From Phialocephala subalpina (lineage: Eukaryota > Ascomycota > Leotiomycetes > Helotiales > Mollisiaceae), in contig FJOG01000028.1 of the NCBI GenBank assembly GCA_900073065.1, forward strand, positions 746,188 through 810,187: a DNA stretch of 64,000 nt. Direction: 5' to 3'. Position 1 is the stretch's first letter. Each line of letters opens with the position of its first letter. Below the pieces are notes generated by a model. The model worked only from the letters and a program-made list of their open reading frames with translations. It did not search any database and had not been told where the DNA came from. Shown piece after piece: positions 1-12,338 of the stretch. Both the position numbers and the translations under genes were made by a program.

Positions 1-298
1 GTTCCAAATAGTCTATCAATTCGGAAGAAAGGAGATCTTGTTTCCAGTCCTTGCTGCGCCGTGGACGTCCAGGTCCCGAATGCTGAAGGTGTCCCGGGCC
101 GTCACAGAAGCCGAAAATGACCCAGTCCCAAGGAAAGATCACGTCCCTATACGAAAGATTCATGGTGTGTTTAGAGAAGACTTCCCCTAGTCTCCTTTCT
201 CCACCTGCCTTGTTGACTGCTCTATATGGACCCAATGCAGCCCAGGTTTCGTAATCAGAGCTTTTCCAAGCCTACTCTCTCCAGTTAACGTCGAGGAG

Positions 299-1597
299 AT
301 GGCTTTGACAATTTCACCCAATGTGCCGTCTCGAAAACCAGAACTGTTTGGAGTTTGTATAGCATTCGGGTCATTGACAGCAATTACTATTCTTCTGCGA
401 CTATGGGCGCGCCTGAAAGTCCTTCGTGTAGGTTTGCTGCTGGATGACTTTACGATCTTGATTGCTGCGGTTCGTATCCCCAGATGACGATCTTCGAGTA
501 ATCTTGTTGATATAACTTAGGGACTTGCACTGTATTTCTGCATCAATGTTCCTCAACGTAGGTTGCTTTGAAAATCGCGTGACTTTGAGACGACTGCTGA
601 AGGTAGAACAGAAACGGGCTTCGGTCTCGGGTATCATATCTATGACCTAACGGATCCTTCGTACTTCTCTGGATCTCTGAAGGTCAGCAATCACCAAAAA
701 CAATCGCTCACTGCTTACCTTCTCCCAGCTCTTCTTCGTCGGCGAACTCGTATACTACTTATGCGTAACATTCACAAAGCTGTCCCTCCTCATCCTCTAC
801 CTCCGCATTTTCGTCCCACGAGGATTGAGGATGATCACCTGGGTAACGATGGCATTCGTCAGTCTCACCCTGGTGGCTTTTATCTTCGCTGTGGTCTTTC
901 AATGCCATCCGATCGAGTTTGCCTGGGACAAATCCATCAATGGCAAATGTGTCAACCAGACAGCGATATTCTACTCCCATGCAGGAATAAATATCTTGAC
1001 CGACTTCGTGATATACATCTTGCCAATGAAGATGCTGTGGGGTGTACTGAGGCCGAAGAAGGATAAGATTGGACTCGTGGTCGTGTTTGCGATTGGCATC
1101 TTCGTTTGTTTGGCGGGGATCATCCGGCTGTGGGCTCTGCAGAAGACGAGTATTAGTGAGGATCCAAGTTGTGAGAGCGCCCTTCCCAAAATCTTCAGAG
1201 CAATGAGACAAAGCGACTGACTGTGTGGCCTAAAGGGGACAATGAACCATCAGCAGTATGGTCCATCATCGAGTGTTGCGTTGGCGTAATCTGTGCCTCC
1301 GTTCCATCCCTCAAGCCTCTCTTCAACCAATCATCTAACAGGGTGGGATCCAGTATCAGGCTGTCTGAACGCCATACTCGCAGTGGTGGCAAAGGCACCC
1401 AAGATCTCGAAAGCCTTTCTGGGAAATGGGATGTGAGGATCTCAGGTAGAATGAACAATGACGGAGTCGGAAGGAATGAAAGTCCGACAGAGAGTGTGCA
1501 GAGTCTGTTCGGTCTGCAGACGCGTCCGCGGGAAGGTGACGATAAGACCGGAATCTATACGAGTAGAATGGTAACGATCAGTCATGCCGATGGGTAG
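299..1597 (+). CDS. Fungal rhodopsin-domain (Fung_rhodopsin, PF20684-type) integral membrane protein
   Basis: Five exons are proposed: 299-469, 521-557, 612-682, 729-1170 and 1236-1597. They close to 360 codons plus stop without internal stops. The product reads as a seven-helix protein of the large fungal family called integral membrane protein or PTH11-like. Family hallmarks seen are TM1 with ITILLRLWAR, LLDDF before TM2, GLGYHIYDLT in the first outer loop, TKLSLLILYLRIF in TM3, and a C-terminal DPSWDNEPSAVWSIIE block followed by the last helix and PSLKPLF. The splice 1171-1235 rebuilds the conserved DPSW/DN and has a CTGAC branch site. The tail after PSLKPLF is hydrophilic and Ser/Arg-rich, as is usual. 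Ligand and role are unknown; many members lie near secondary-metabolism genes, but no such cluster is seen here. The first intron begins GTTCGT, a weak donor, so the N-terminal splice is the least certain part. Confidence 0.85.
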
Positions 1598-2435
1598 AGG
1601 CATCATGGTGGAAGCTGAATCGCGACTGGGGCGAAGGTTTGGATGCTGTACTACAGAATCGAATGCGAAATATCAAAGCCAGCTCGGCGTGATTCGACTT
1701 GATGAAAGTTGCAGGTGTAGGTGCATGAAGAAGAACAAGGAGAGTTGGCAGCGAGCAAGGCCGAGCCCGCAGGCAAGGTCTACTCTATCATGGTTGACAA
1801 CCACCTCGTACCTAGCCAATTGTGCAGACGCGTCTCCAGCTTTGAATGACACCTCGATGATCCATCCTAGATGGTGTATTGAAGTGGTAAAGCTTTACAG
1901 CCTGCAGCAGCATCCTGACAGCTGGTACAGGGCCACTTGAACCCCACTCCTTGCAGAGGGTCTTGAGGCGGCAGCATGGTGGACGACGACGACAGTGAGG
2001 ACTCGACAGCTGCAGCATGCACACAGGGTGCGTGAGGAAGGAACACCTAGCACTGTTCTCCGATCCGCGTTGCTGACCCCGATATTCTTGAGAACGGAAA
2101 GAAGTATTCGGTGGAGAGGAGGGTGCGACCACTTTTACCTTTCTGCGCACCTCTTGGAAAAGCTCACTTGACAACGCCACCCCTTCAATTCCTTCTTCGA
2201 GCTCTGCCTCTCTCTCTTTCCTCGTCTCGCCAGGACATATCGATATTCAAAGTAGTCTGCCAGATACAAGAAAATAAGAGAAAAGCAACAGATAGCCGCG
2301 AAATCCAAATAAAACATATCCTTGCTTCCTTCTATCCTTCGAGGTCGCACTTTCGTGAGCTGCGTACTCCAAAGCAAATTCCCAGCCGCATCAACCAATA
2401 TTGGAACCATCGCCCAACCCACCACCTGTAGGCGC
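1598..2435. other. Intergenic, no gene recognised
   Basis: No reading frame here shows family motifs or sensible splicing. The minus-strand frame at 2135-2557 is open for 140 codons but its composition looks non-coding; it partly overlaps the tail of the decayed HET gene and may include its lost C-terminus. Confidence 0.4.
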
Positions 2436-4031
2436 TCATTCCCACGTCTCAAAACAAAACAAAAAGGTGCGACTATCCAATTGATACACCATGTCCTTAA
2501 CTCTGACTGGAGATGGTGTCCAATTCGCAAGTTCATGGAAAGGATCAACATCCGCATCCACCTCCCAATTCCTCAAATAACAAACCTTCCACATCGTAAT
2601 ACCCCTCATCAAACACCTCTCCCCAACAACCTCACCCACAAATTAACAAAGCAGACCTAACAGCGTCCTCTCTATCCTCTCTATCTCAATCTCTGCAAAC
2701 GGCAACCTTTCCAAATTCTCATCGAGAAGCCTGCTAGTTTGCAAAGTCTGAATCATGCAATAAATTCGTCCATTCGTCAACCACTCATGATGATGATGGG
2801 CTTTTATCTCATGCTCCACCGTCAATCTCCCGATTTCGTGCGCGGACTTCTGATAATCGACCCGGATTTCCTCCTGGCAGTAACGAGGAGCTAGCGCGAA
2901 GTGTCCGTAGAATTTGTCCCTTGTATGAGATGCTATGAGGGTGGAGCATCAGTTTGTGGGCAAAAGAAAATGGTATTGTTAAGTCTGTAGATCTAGCTAA
3001 GGAAGAGAATGAAGATGTAAGGGTTTGTGAGATTACCCCTGAGCTATACTACATATGGAAGGAGACGCCACTACACGTGATCAGCAACTGACACCTTGTG
3101 TCGAAAAATTGCGATTCGTTGTAAGTTTGGAATAATACGTAGATACCGCGTGTGTTGGATTCTATTTGCATTGCTTTATTATTTTCGAGCGAGAAATATT
3201 ATAGGACGACTTTTTGATCTTTCGATCCGGTCGTGCAGGAATTTGGAAGCTTGGGTAGAGCGGAAAAGAACCCGGAATGAGAATGGATGTGAGTGTTGGA
3301 TGCTGTGTAGGGTTTTTTGTAGGGATGTCCATTTTATGGATGTCGTTTGCGAGGATAAGTTCTTGGACGATCCAGAAACGGGTCCAGTAGCTTCTGAGGA
3401 GGTTGGAGAGGAGGGACTTCCAGCCTGGATGTTCCTATGCTTGAGGGTCTTTCCTGGGGTTTCTTCCTTGAGTGATGCTGTGTTGAATGGCGTTTGTGAG
3501 GGAGACTGCCTGTGAGATTTTGGGTGAAAATGTTACGGTGGGAGAACTTCAAAGTTCGACTCCGATCTAGGCTATGATTTTGGCTGTTTGGGAGTATATG
3601 CTACCCATCTGTTGAACCTGTGGGACGTAAGTATACTTTTATCATGTGTTCAAGACTCCGAGAGTAGAAAATCAAGACAAGAGAAGGAGTTCTGACTTGG
3701 TGGTTTCTCTCACTCGTCTTGTCTTGGTCAATACACAATGCGTCAATCCAAATCGCAACACTTTTTCCTCGTTCCGTAGATGCCACAGAGCTCCTTCGCA
3801 CTGCAAACCGTAATCCATTGAGGATTATGCTTTGCGATGTGCTTGCATCGCCTCATTCATATTATAACGCATCATATGTTTTCCTGGACTCATTGAGATC
3901 AATGACTTCCAATGTGCAGTGTATATCTTCATTTTCTGGACCAGACTGTAGAGCGCGATTCGGATTCGGGCCTTGAATAGGTCGAGAGGGGTGTTGATGT
4001 ATTGTGCTTGATATTTAGTTATCTTTACCAT
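2436..4031 (-). pseudogene. Heterokaryon-incompatibility (HET) domain protein, decayed
   Basis: The minus strand reads through nearly the whole HET-domain signature with multiple breaks. In order are seen NTPLD..ARIRIAL (N-terminus), an in-frame ENEDIHCTLEVIDL block after a one-base shift near 3945, the DAL-S-YE-W-G motif where S and W are stops (TAA 3862-3864, TGA 3853-3855), IILNGLRFAVRR, IWIDALCIDQDKTSERNHQ, an intron 3612-3688 or thereabouts, VQQMGSIYSQTAKIIA followed by TAG where Trp is expected (3567-3569), two more stops (3549-3551 and 3435-3437), WTRFWIVQELILA, and a distal RDKFYGHFALAP..VDYQKS block near 2800-2920. A further TAA lies at the 2640 region before a last 67-codon stretch. 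HET proteins trigger non-self recognition and cell death in fungi. This copy cannot make the domain. Homology is firm from motif order; the 3' limit is uncertain. Confidence 0.85.
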
Positions 4032-6199
4032 ATTTGAGAGCTATTAGTAAATCTAAGACACATATGCTTGACATGATGGTGGTTGAGGTGTACTCGGCGA
4101 GCTTCATGCTGACTTGCACTGCCACTTTGATATAATATCAATACTTCAATAAACAATCAATTCATCAAAATTTTCATAGAGATCTTAAGACGCTTCATCC
4201 ATAGCAAAGAATTATCGCGAAAACATTGTTCATTGCTAGGGATTTTGAAGTCCGGATGGAGCAGGTAGTAGAGTCATGTGATTTGAAAGGATAGCAACAC
4301 GAATCGATTTCTCAGTAGTAGTAGTTACTGATTTCCCCAGATAGATAATCTTGTCTTTTAATTTTATGGCCATCATCTCTCCAAGGAAAAGATCTCATGT
4401 CATTCAATTACTATAATGCACGTGACTATACTTAGTTTCTTGGCGATGGCAAATGGATTGCTCCGGAGTCCGGAAATGCTTCCGAATATTGAACATGTGC
4501 CAAGTCCTGCGCCAATGCTACTAGGAGACTTCATTCCAAGAATTTACTCTAGTGCAAGGCTGAGAAAAAGGAACGACAAACTTGAAAAGAAGGAGATATT
4601 GGCGAGGCTGAGCTGTAGGATGTTCGGACGATTATCAAACTTTGAGGCTGGCTGACGCTGAACACCGAGAACTGGTTCTCGGGAATGAGCTGCGCGATTG
4701 GATCTGCGGACTTCATTGTAGTGATCTTGGGGCATGCGGTGGAACTCGTTCGCAAATCTTGAAGTGAGGTAGACTACTACGGTGCGGAAAACGTACACAG
4801 AGAATCATTTGCTTTGACCTTCCACAGTCGGATGCTGGCTCGGATGTCGGCTTTCTAGCTTTGCTGTCAAATTGTCCGTTCCATAATCCATCAATCAAAA
4901 TCAAGACAGAAATAGAAGTGAAATCGGATGAAACCTTCCACTAGGGATGAAGCTATTGATGTCACTCCGCACTACTCGGAGATAGTGACATACCCTCTGA
5001 CCGCACGGATACATGATACCTCCGTAAAAGAAGGATTAGAAATTACAGGAGCAACATGTTCAAGCGACGACCTGTAAGCAAAATGAGGATACACTTCAGG
5101 ATTGTGTTGCCATCATGAACGCATGAAACATACAGACAAGGAAACAGTAACAAACATAAGCTCAGGAGAGGTATATATAAGCTTTTCAGAAACACCTCCA
5201 GTGTCAAAGTACTCCCGAGACGAAATTGAGAAATAAAATAAGCATACTGGGGCAAAAGCTTAGCTGTAGATCCAAGATCCCCATGTGAGCGGCCCTGGGG
5301 ATGTGCTGTTTGAGGTCTATTGATAGAAGCCATGTGCTTGTTTCAAAAAGACCAGATACGATGACGACTTAGAAAGAAGTGCTGACGTTGCCCGCCCTAC
5401 TTCCATGGGATCGAAAAGTCATATCTTGGAGCGTGGCTGACTTTGAGACGGATCTCACCTCCTCGAAACAGGCAGCTCAGATCAAGATCTTCAACGAATG
5501 AGCGTGTTCGAGTTGTCATCGGACGAAAGTCGCAAGGTCGAGCCTGATGCGGAGATGCTTGCGTCTCTCAGAAACCCTTTGGCGGAAGGGTGACCAGGTT
5601 GAAGTCTTTGGGTTCATCGCCCCATGAGACGAACTGCTGGTCGAAGTTGGGTGAGTCAGGGAAGACCCAGAGCCAAGACTTGAAACATGACAGAAGCAAA
5701 CATCTCCAAAAGCATCGTTCGCAGAATTGGCGCCCTTGCCACCCTGCCAGACATCCGGTTGTGGCGATCAAACTTTCGAGTTGGCCGATGGCACAAATTG
5801 CAATTCTTCAGGATGCCATGCATATCGGATTTATCTCGTAAACGCGGGAAGATATACAAGCGGGTGGATTGCCGCGGACGGGACGAGATCTCTTTACCCG
5901 CCGAGATCGGCTCCTCGTCCTGATGGGAAGGGTATCGGCTCCCGAAGCCAGCATTCAACCACACTATCGCCAGTTCGAAGAGATGTACAGTATCAAGGTG
6001 AAGTCCATAAGACAGGATGCAGTGACAGTTGGGAGCTCGTCAGCCGGACGGTAGGCCAATGGCCGAGGGAAGGGTCGTCAAAGGCGTGATTGGCTTTTGA
6101 GTGGCACATCGATCTCCAGATTGTCTTGGGGTTGAAGATGTCACCGTCTGTGTAGGATTGGTGGCTGGAGCTTAATTCTCAGCCACCCCTGCACGTGCG
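4032..6199. other. Gene-free stretch, locally AT-rich
   Basis: No conserved protein motif or plausible multi-exon model was found on either strand. The longest open frames (for example 5043-5333 minus, 5656-5964 minus, 5727-6089 plus) overlap each other in different frames and lack family features. The 5727-5930 plus frame contains several Cys-Gly patches but no signal peptide or splice context to support it. Confidence 0.4.
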
Positions 6200-8022
6200 C
6201 CTGCCTCTTGGGTCCGTCTAACTTGTTCTGGCCCTGGCTCGCTTTGTTTCATTTGCTTGGCACGCCCCGCCCTCGCAGAAACTCTCTTCCAGACCCTGTG
6301 CAGCCAATCACAGCCTTTCTATTATCAATGGCCACTCACAGCTGCGCGAAAGGTAAGCGGCCCACTCACTGGTGGCATGAGAGAAAATGTGGGCTCTCTC
6401 GCTTTGGTGCCTCGAGCACCAGGTGCTCGTTGCATCTGCATTTTGCATTCGCATGGCCAGGAGAAAACAAATGGCGACACCAGGCCTGGACCTCTCTCCA
6501 TCTCCACCCCAATAGCATCCGACCGACATCGACCTGTCTCGGATGGCAGCGAGGTAAAGACGGCCACCGTCATCGGACAGATTGAGTTTATTACTCAGCC
6601 ATGATATGATCGTGTTGTTGTTGGCTATCTGATTGTCACGAGAAGTTGGGCGACGCGACGGTGAAAGAGACCATTTTGCCGAAGAGGCAGCCATATATCA
6701 TATCCGACAGCATCGTCATCTCACCAAGATAAACCAGCGACCCACGAAGAGTACAGTACAGAAACATCGGCTGACAGAAGAGGTCACTCGAGTGTCTGGA
6801 TTTGGCCCTGCGGCGATCAGTCGAGGGGGAAAGAGGAGGTGAAGAAGAAGGGGAGGCTTCGACCAGGGCAGGAGAAGGTCACTACCTCCCAAAGCAGTCC
6901 AAACAACCTCGACCGCCTTCCGCCAGATCGCATCTCTTGGACACTCGGCTCTCGAAAACCGGAATAGGAGTTCGCATTATTCTCCAGGAGCACGGCCACT
7001 TCCCAAGGATCCGGGGCCTCTCACTCCCCAGACTGTATTCACTAGGCCGGCAGCGCAGAATTTGTTCCACCTCGTCTGCGTCACCTGAAACTTTTGTCGT
7101 CGACCACCTTGCTCTCCGGCTTTTCAAGAGCATCGCAATCTCAAGATCATTTTCCACATCTTGGAGAGATTGAAAAACTTGGGACCTTCCCAGAGATTTG
7201 GTCATTAGCCAAAGTCAAAAGCTTAGCCAACATCACGCACATTATCCATCTCGCATCTTGATAGAAGCGCGGCTACCAACATCAAGGCATCCGAGGAAGA
7301 CATTGTCAACGGCCTCTCGCCTCTTCTTGTCTAATCCATCATCACCGGACTGCCCAAACCTATTCGGCCAATTTTCTTGCCGCTGTTATTGACATCGCAG
7401 AACTCCACAAATCACCTGCTGTCAAGGTCATTCTCCAAGACCTACTTCAGCCACCAACATCACCTTATCCTGCAGGCCCCTGTACCTCAGAAAAGATTAG
7501 ATTAAAATCCCTTGGGGCTGGATTCTTCTTTCTTTCCGTCAAACACAGAACGGCCCCTGAGCCCGGAAACTGTTCTGTGCAGCGATTCCCTCGTCGTTAT
7601 CGCCGTTTCATTTTTTTTACATCCTCGAAACATATTACTGGTCAACCAACGTAAACCTCACACCATCTGAACAACTTCTCGTTGCCCTTGGGGAAAGGCC
7701 ATTCATTTACAGGCACATCCGATCATCCTCCTCACATCTCCAGGTGTTTCACAGGCCAACGTCTGTCACTGTCCTGAACTTCGAAATTCTCCGGATTGTA
7801 TCAGCTATTGGATGGCGCGTGCGAAAGGAGCCAAATCTGATTTTGATAAACATCTGGTGCTTCCTTCTTGGAATTGTGGTCTGGATCATCTCACCATTAG
7901 ATTATCCTCGCCGCTTCAAAGTCCAAGCAGACGAACAAGCACCGTTTATCTTATCGCCTCACTCCACGCCTCACAATCTACCTATGTACTGCGCATTACG
8001 AAGACTTCCTGTGACTGACTTT
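6200..8022 (+). promoter_or_regulatory. Probable promoter and long 5' leader of the SreA-like gene
   Basis: Nearly 2 kb precede the chosen sreA start without a recognisable gene. The frame that leads into the GATA protein is already open from 7744 (ATG MFHRP..), and there are several short upstream ATG frames. Long leaders with small upstream frames are common for fungal GATA-factor genes; that this applies here is inference. The transcription start was not located. Confidence 0.35.
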
Positions 8023-9897
8023 ATGTCGGATCACTCTTTCGGCAGTATGAGTGATAGAGGATCATCGTCGCCGCAACGGCGGAGGGAGGAGATCTTCCCT
8101 CTTCGAACAGCACTACCATCCAGAGAACCATCAAGAGAAGATGTCGAGCTAGCCCAACAAATTATAGCCCGTGCACAAGCAGCGAGCAGCAGAGATGCGA
8201 GCCGCAATGACCAGTCGTCTAGAGACAGTACGTCGCCATCTTCAGAACATCAACGACCCGTTTCAACGAGTCCAACCTTGGACCGAGCACGCCAGATCAC
8301 TCCCAGATCAGAAGGAGAACAATCACAGTCATACGCGCCTGTGACCTCGCAGCTTGATGCGGCGATTCCAAGTGGGCAAGTGTGCAGGTAAGTCCCAAGT
8401 TTTGTGAATGAAAAAGTCTTGCTAATATGAACAGCAACTGCGGAACCAGTCGAACCCCACTATGGCGCAGATCACCTCAAGGTGCCACAATATGTAATGC
8501 TTGCGGGCTTTACTTGAAGGCGCGCAATGCCTCGAGACCCACGAATCTTAAGCGATCTCCCTCCGTGGTTGCTCCTTCAATGGGACAGAGCACACAAGAG
8601 CAAAAAACGTCACCTGCGAGGACAAGTCAATCCCACCACACTGCTGCCGGATCCACCTACGTAGCAGCAGACGCAACTCCCACAGGATCATGTCCAGGAG
8701 GCGGAAGATGCAATGGCACAGGAGGGGCTGAAGGTTGCAGCGGTTGTCCTGCATTCAACAACAGGGTCTCGAAAAGCGCCCATTTTGCAACACCACAACA
8801 ACCATCTCCATCAACACCCCAATCTAGTAATGATCAGCCTACTGATGCACCTTCTCCAATCGACGTTGCTTCTCTTAGCCTTCAAAACCAGAACACTGCC
8901 GTCGTCGTTGCCTGCCAAAACTGTGGAACCACGATTACCCCGCTATGGAGAAGAGACGAAAGTGGTCATACCATATGCAATGCTTGTGGTACGTAATCAA
9001 GTACGTGACCTGTTAACAATGCTGACCTTTTTAGGCTTGTACTACAAACTCCACGGCGTTCACAGGCCTGTAACGATGAAGAAGTCGGTCATCAAGCGAC
9101 GAAAACGTGTTGTGCCTGCCTCCCATAGTACACAGGCCTCTAGTATCGATGTCGCGAGTAATTCGATAGGCTCTCCAGAGTCAGACCGACCTTCGCCACC
9201 AGCAGAGGCCCCGCGAGGTAGCATGAACCCAGATGGATCAGTGAATTTGGGATTCCGTATGCGCAATGGCCAAGAACACTCAATTCTACCAGAACCTGTC
9301 CCTACGTCTCGAGCACAAAATGGTCACCTTCCTAGCTCGGATCTCACAGCATACGCCTCAACTTCACAAAGCCACAGTCACGAACGTACAGACTCCCTCA
9401 TCAACGACAACCGACTCCCACCGATGACATCCTACCCCTCACCTACTCAACAACGACCCTCATTATCACCGAACTCGTTTCTCTCGCCATCAAGGAAGCG
9501 ATCCTTCTCTGTCACTGAGATTGAACCTCTCCCATCCTTGGCAGACTCGAATCCCAACTCTGCAGCAAATTCCAAACGTCTCAGTTCCATAAAATCGATC
9601 CTTAACCCCGGTTACTCAGAACCCGACTCGGCTGAACGAAGTGGCGAAGGAAGAAGTCCCGGACCCAGGTACTCGAATCAACCAAGTCCGAGCATGGCCA
9701 GCGGGTATGCGACCAGCCCCACAAATAGCGGAGTTGGAAGCGCCATGAGCAGTGCCAGGGATCCACTGAGCGAGAGTGAAAGGGCAAAGATGGAAAGGAG
9801 AGAGATGTTGCAGCGGGAAGCGGAGAGGATGAGAGAGATGCTGAAAGCTAAGGAGAGGGAGTTGGAGGAGTTGGAGGAGTTGGGAATGGTTGACTGA
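8023..9897 (+). CDS. sreA: GATA-type iron-responsive transcriptional repressor, SreA/URBS1/SRE family
   Basis: Three exons (8023-8387, 8435-8988, 9035-9897) close to 593 codons; both introns (47 and 46 nt) have good donors and acceptors and the second has a GCTGAC branch. Two GATA zinc fingers are present: [21 protein letters not shown] near residues 121-146 and [26 protein letters not shown] near 284-310, each C-x2-C-x17/18-C-x2-C. Between them at about residues 208-226 lies C-x5-C-x8-C-x2-C (CPGGGRC..CSGC), the cysteine-rich iron-sensing region that distinguishes SreA-type regulators from AreA or WC proteins. A Lys/Arg-rich stretch follows finger two and a Glu/Arg coiled coil ends the protein (about 555-593), also typical. 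The family represses siderophore synthesis and iron uptake in iron-replete nuclei, binding ATCWGATAA. The start at 8023 (MSDHSF) is chosen over in-frame 7744 because the upstream part looks non-coding; 8047 is another option. No siderophore genes adjoin it. Confidence 0.93.
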
Positions 9898-10918
9898 CAA
9901 CCATTTTCGGTGAGCCCACTCACCACTGCTTTCGCATAAGCAATCAACAAAGACTAGAGTGAGAGGGTGTAATTTGGAAATGGCAGATCGGTATCGAGGG
10001 TGCGTTTTAGCGCGGCATTTGTTCAACTCACCTTAGACGGATGGAGAGGCACGAAATTCATGGATGGCGTTCTGGGGTGAACCATACTCACTTCTCTGCC
10101 TACTTGCTCGGCACACGTTTGAGAGAGATTTTGATTTGGGTGGGATTGGATCTAAGAGTCTGGATTGCATGAATGATGAATGTGGATGGGTTTGCGTTAT
10201 GGTGATTTGTTGTTCTGTGCGCGAGTAAGGAAAACTCGCTGGCACTACAGGACAGTGTAGAAAAAGAGCATGCATTGTGTATGGGCTACTGTATAGCTTA
10301 GCTTGAAAAAACAAGTCTGAACATATTGTCTGTTAGGGAGCGTGTCAAGCTTCTATTGCAAGTGCTTGTGTAAATGTCCGTTCTTCAACATCAAACATTC
10401 TTCCGGAATAGGAGGAATGAATGTACAGGAAGGATAGATACCTACTTGATTCATTGCGTATTGGCTCGCATTTCGACAAGTCTACAAGCTTCATCGTTCA
10501 TCGGACGCAGGCGACCACGTGCGGAAGCACGTGATGCTCATCAAACTTGGGCTGATCCTCAGGCAGAGCTTTGTCCTTTGAGATTCTTATCTTTTCATTA
10601 TTTTCCTTGAAACTGCACTTCGAATTATCTGTTTCCCAATATCTGATCAGTCATGAACCAAAACTAATCAGCTTCTGATTTGCTGCTCGCGGCTACTCCT
10701 TAGAGAAACCCCTCCTTCTATCTTAGATAACTACCTAAATGAACACGGCCGGCTGCATCCTAATGTGCCAAATTTCCAAGAATGGGAGATTACCTTGCAT
10801 TTATTTATCCTTTCGTCACTGCCGCATTGACTTCAAAAACGTTTCACAATACAACTCAATTAGAAGTTGCACCTTCTCCAACCTCATTCACATCTCTACA
10901 ATTCAGACATCAGCAACT
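9898..10918. other. Intergenic, 3' flank of sreA
   Basis: No supported gene. Short open frames at 10033-10314 (minus) and 10374-10610 (plus) have no motif or splice context. Confidence 0.4.
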
Positions 10919-12167
10919 ATGGCACCAGTCAAGAAGCCAATTGTTGCCGTCACAAGGCATGCTGCCACCTCAGCTCCTTCCGGCATCCAAAAAACCAGGA
11001 GTCCTGCAAAGAGGTTTTCAATATCTGAGACGGAGAGCTTAGCGCGTAACCAAGTCCTACAGCAACAAGGAGCAGATGAAGAGAGAGCGGATCAAGACGA
11101 GGATCAGGCCAGGGAGGAGGCGGAGGCGGAAGAACAGCAGCAGTCGATCACAATCAAGGAGGACAGCGATGTTCATGTTCACCCATGCTTAAAGGTGTTA
11201 CCGATCCCGTCGCAAAGGCAAAGATCATCTTCATGTTGGAGAAAGAACGGCTCAAAGACCGAATTCAACGACCCAGCTCCGCAACCTCGAAGAAAAACTT
11301 GCTCGTGCGTTATCAGATCCTCCACTAGCGCCTCCAATCGCCTCCAGAGATTTCGGCGAGAGTACGAAGGACGCGGTCACAGATGCCCGGACTACAGGTT
11401 GTTGGGATGGTCCTTACAGGGTACGTTGTGTAGCGAGTGCCACCCTACTTCCACAGCGACTAATGGCCTGAACCCAGTGAAAATTCTGCGATTGAGAACC
11501 TGGAGATCTTCTTCTTCAGGGTAATTTAGCGATTTAAGCCCTGTAGTCCTGTGACTTTTGACTGGGATCTTCGTAAGCTTTCTCCTCTAGAGCGAGAAAG
11601 ACTCAAGTATATCCTCTCCATTGAGCGCAACACATTCGACCCCATCCACCTTCCTGCCTTACAAAACATCGTCCTAGATCCCACCGGCTCCAGCACCATT
11701 ATCAATCAGCAGTGCCTCGAACAACCTCTGCCACGGAACCTCAGTGATGCCTCTGCGTTCGGTAACGATCCTGATATCTGGTCAACAAACTTTATCATCT
11801 ATGTCTCCCTTATGTCTATGCTCCACAGCGAATATTATCCTCGTTTGGTGAATTTCCTGCTTACTTTTCATAGCCAGATCATTCGCCTGGCGAAGATCTA
11901 CAAGTGGCAAGAGGCGGGTTTGCCCCTGGGGATTAGACATCATCAGTGGTGTTTGAGTATAAGCTTTGAGACTTTGCCATCTTGGGAGATGAGTGAGAGT
12001 TTGATAGAGCAGTATTGTCGTGCCGTGACCAAACTTTCAACAAGCCTGGTAATATTTGTATGAATTACAATAAGAGGAGATGTAGGGATGCAGAGTGTGA
12101 GAGGGATCATGTATGTTTGAGGTGCATGGGTGAGCATTCGATGAAGGAGCGTCTAGTTCAAGTTTAA
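10919..12167 (+). pseudogene. Coiled-coil plus CCCH/CxxC zinc-finger protein, frame-broken
   Basis: Coding-like segments follow each other in changing frames: MAPVKKPIVAVTRH.. with an acidic Glu/Gln run (10919-11180), LKGVTDPVAKAKIIFMLEKE (from 11185), QLRNLEEKLARALSDPPL (from 11271), WDLRKLSPLERERLKYILS through LPSWEMSESLIEQY (11551-12040), and finally CMNYNKRRCRDAECERDH followed by VCLRCMGEH (12057-12130). The last part is C-x7-C-x4-C-x3-H plus C-x2-C-x3-H, a zinc-finger type seen at the end of gag-like or C3H1 fungal proteins. The segments lie in frames 2, 1, 0, 1, 0; an intron near 11412-11540 could explain one change, but not all. I therefore call it a decayed gene, possibly derived from a retroelement gag-like protein. 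If the sequence has indel errors it could still be intact. Confidence 0.45.
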
Positions 12168-12338
12168 GCTAAGCAATAGTAAAGTATCATGAATTTACTT
12201 GCTTTTCTCAGTATTATTTTCAATTTAGGCTTTTGGTCTCTGAAACAGGAGGAACCTCGTCGTTGGCTAGGTGACCTAAATCAATAGCAGGCGGGTGCAC
12301 ACCCTCATATTCTGTCGAAGTGTTCCTCAACCACGTCG

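Noticed and set aside
4544..4798. Overlapping minus frames near 4.5-4.8 kb
   Set aside because: Two frames overlap with unrelated text and no motif or splice context.
5656..6089. Cys-containing frames near 5.7-6.1 kb
   Set aside because: Three overlapping frames on both strands; no signal peptide, start context or conserved spacing.
7744..8022. ATG at 7744 as the SreA start
   Set aside because: In frame, but the 93 extra residues look non-coding and 8023 gives a typical N-terminus; kept only as an alternative.
8023..9897. A siderophore gene cluster around sreA
   Set aside because: No NRPS, ornithine monooxygenase or siderophore transporter is found in the neighbouring 20 kb.
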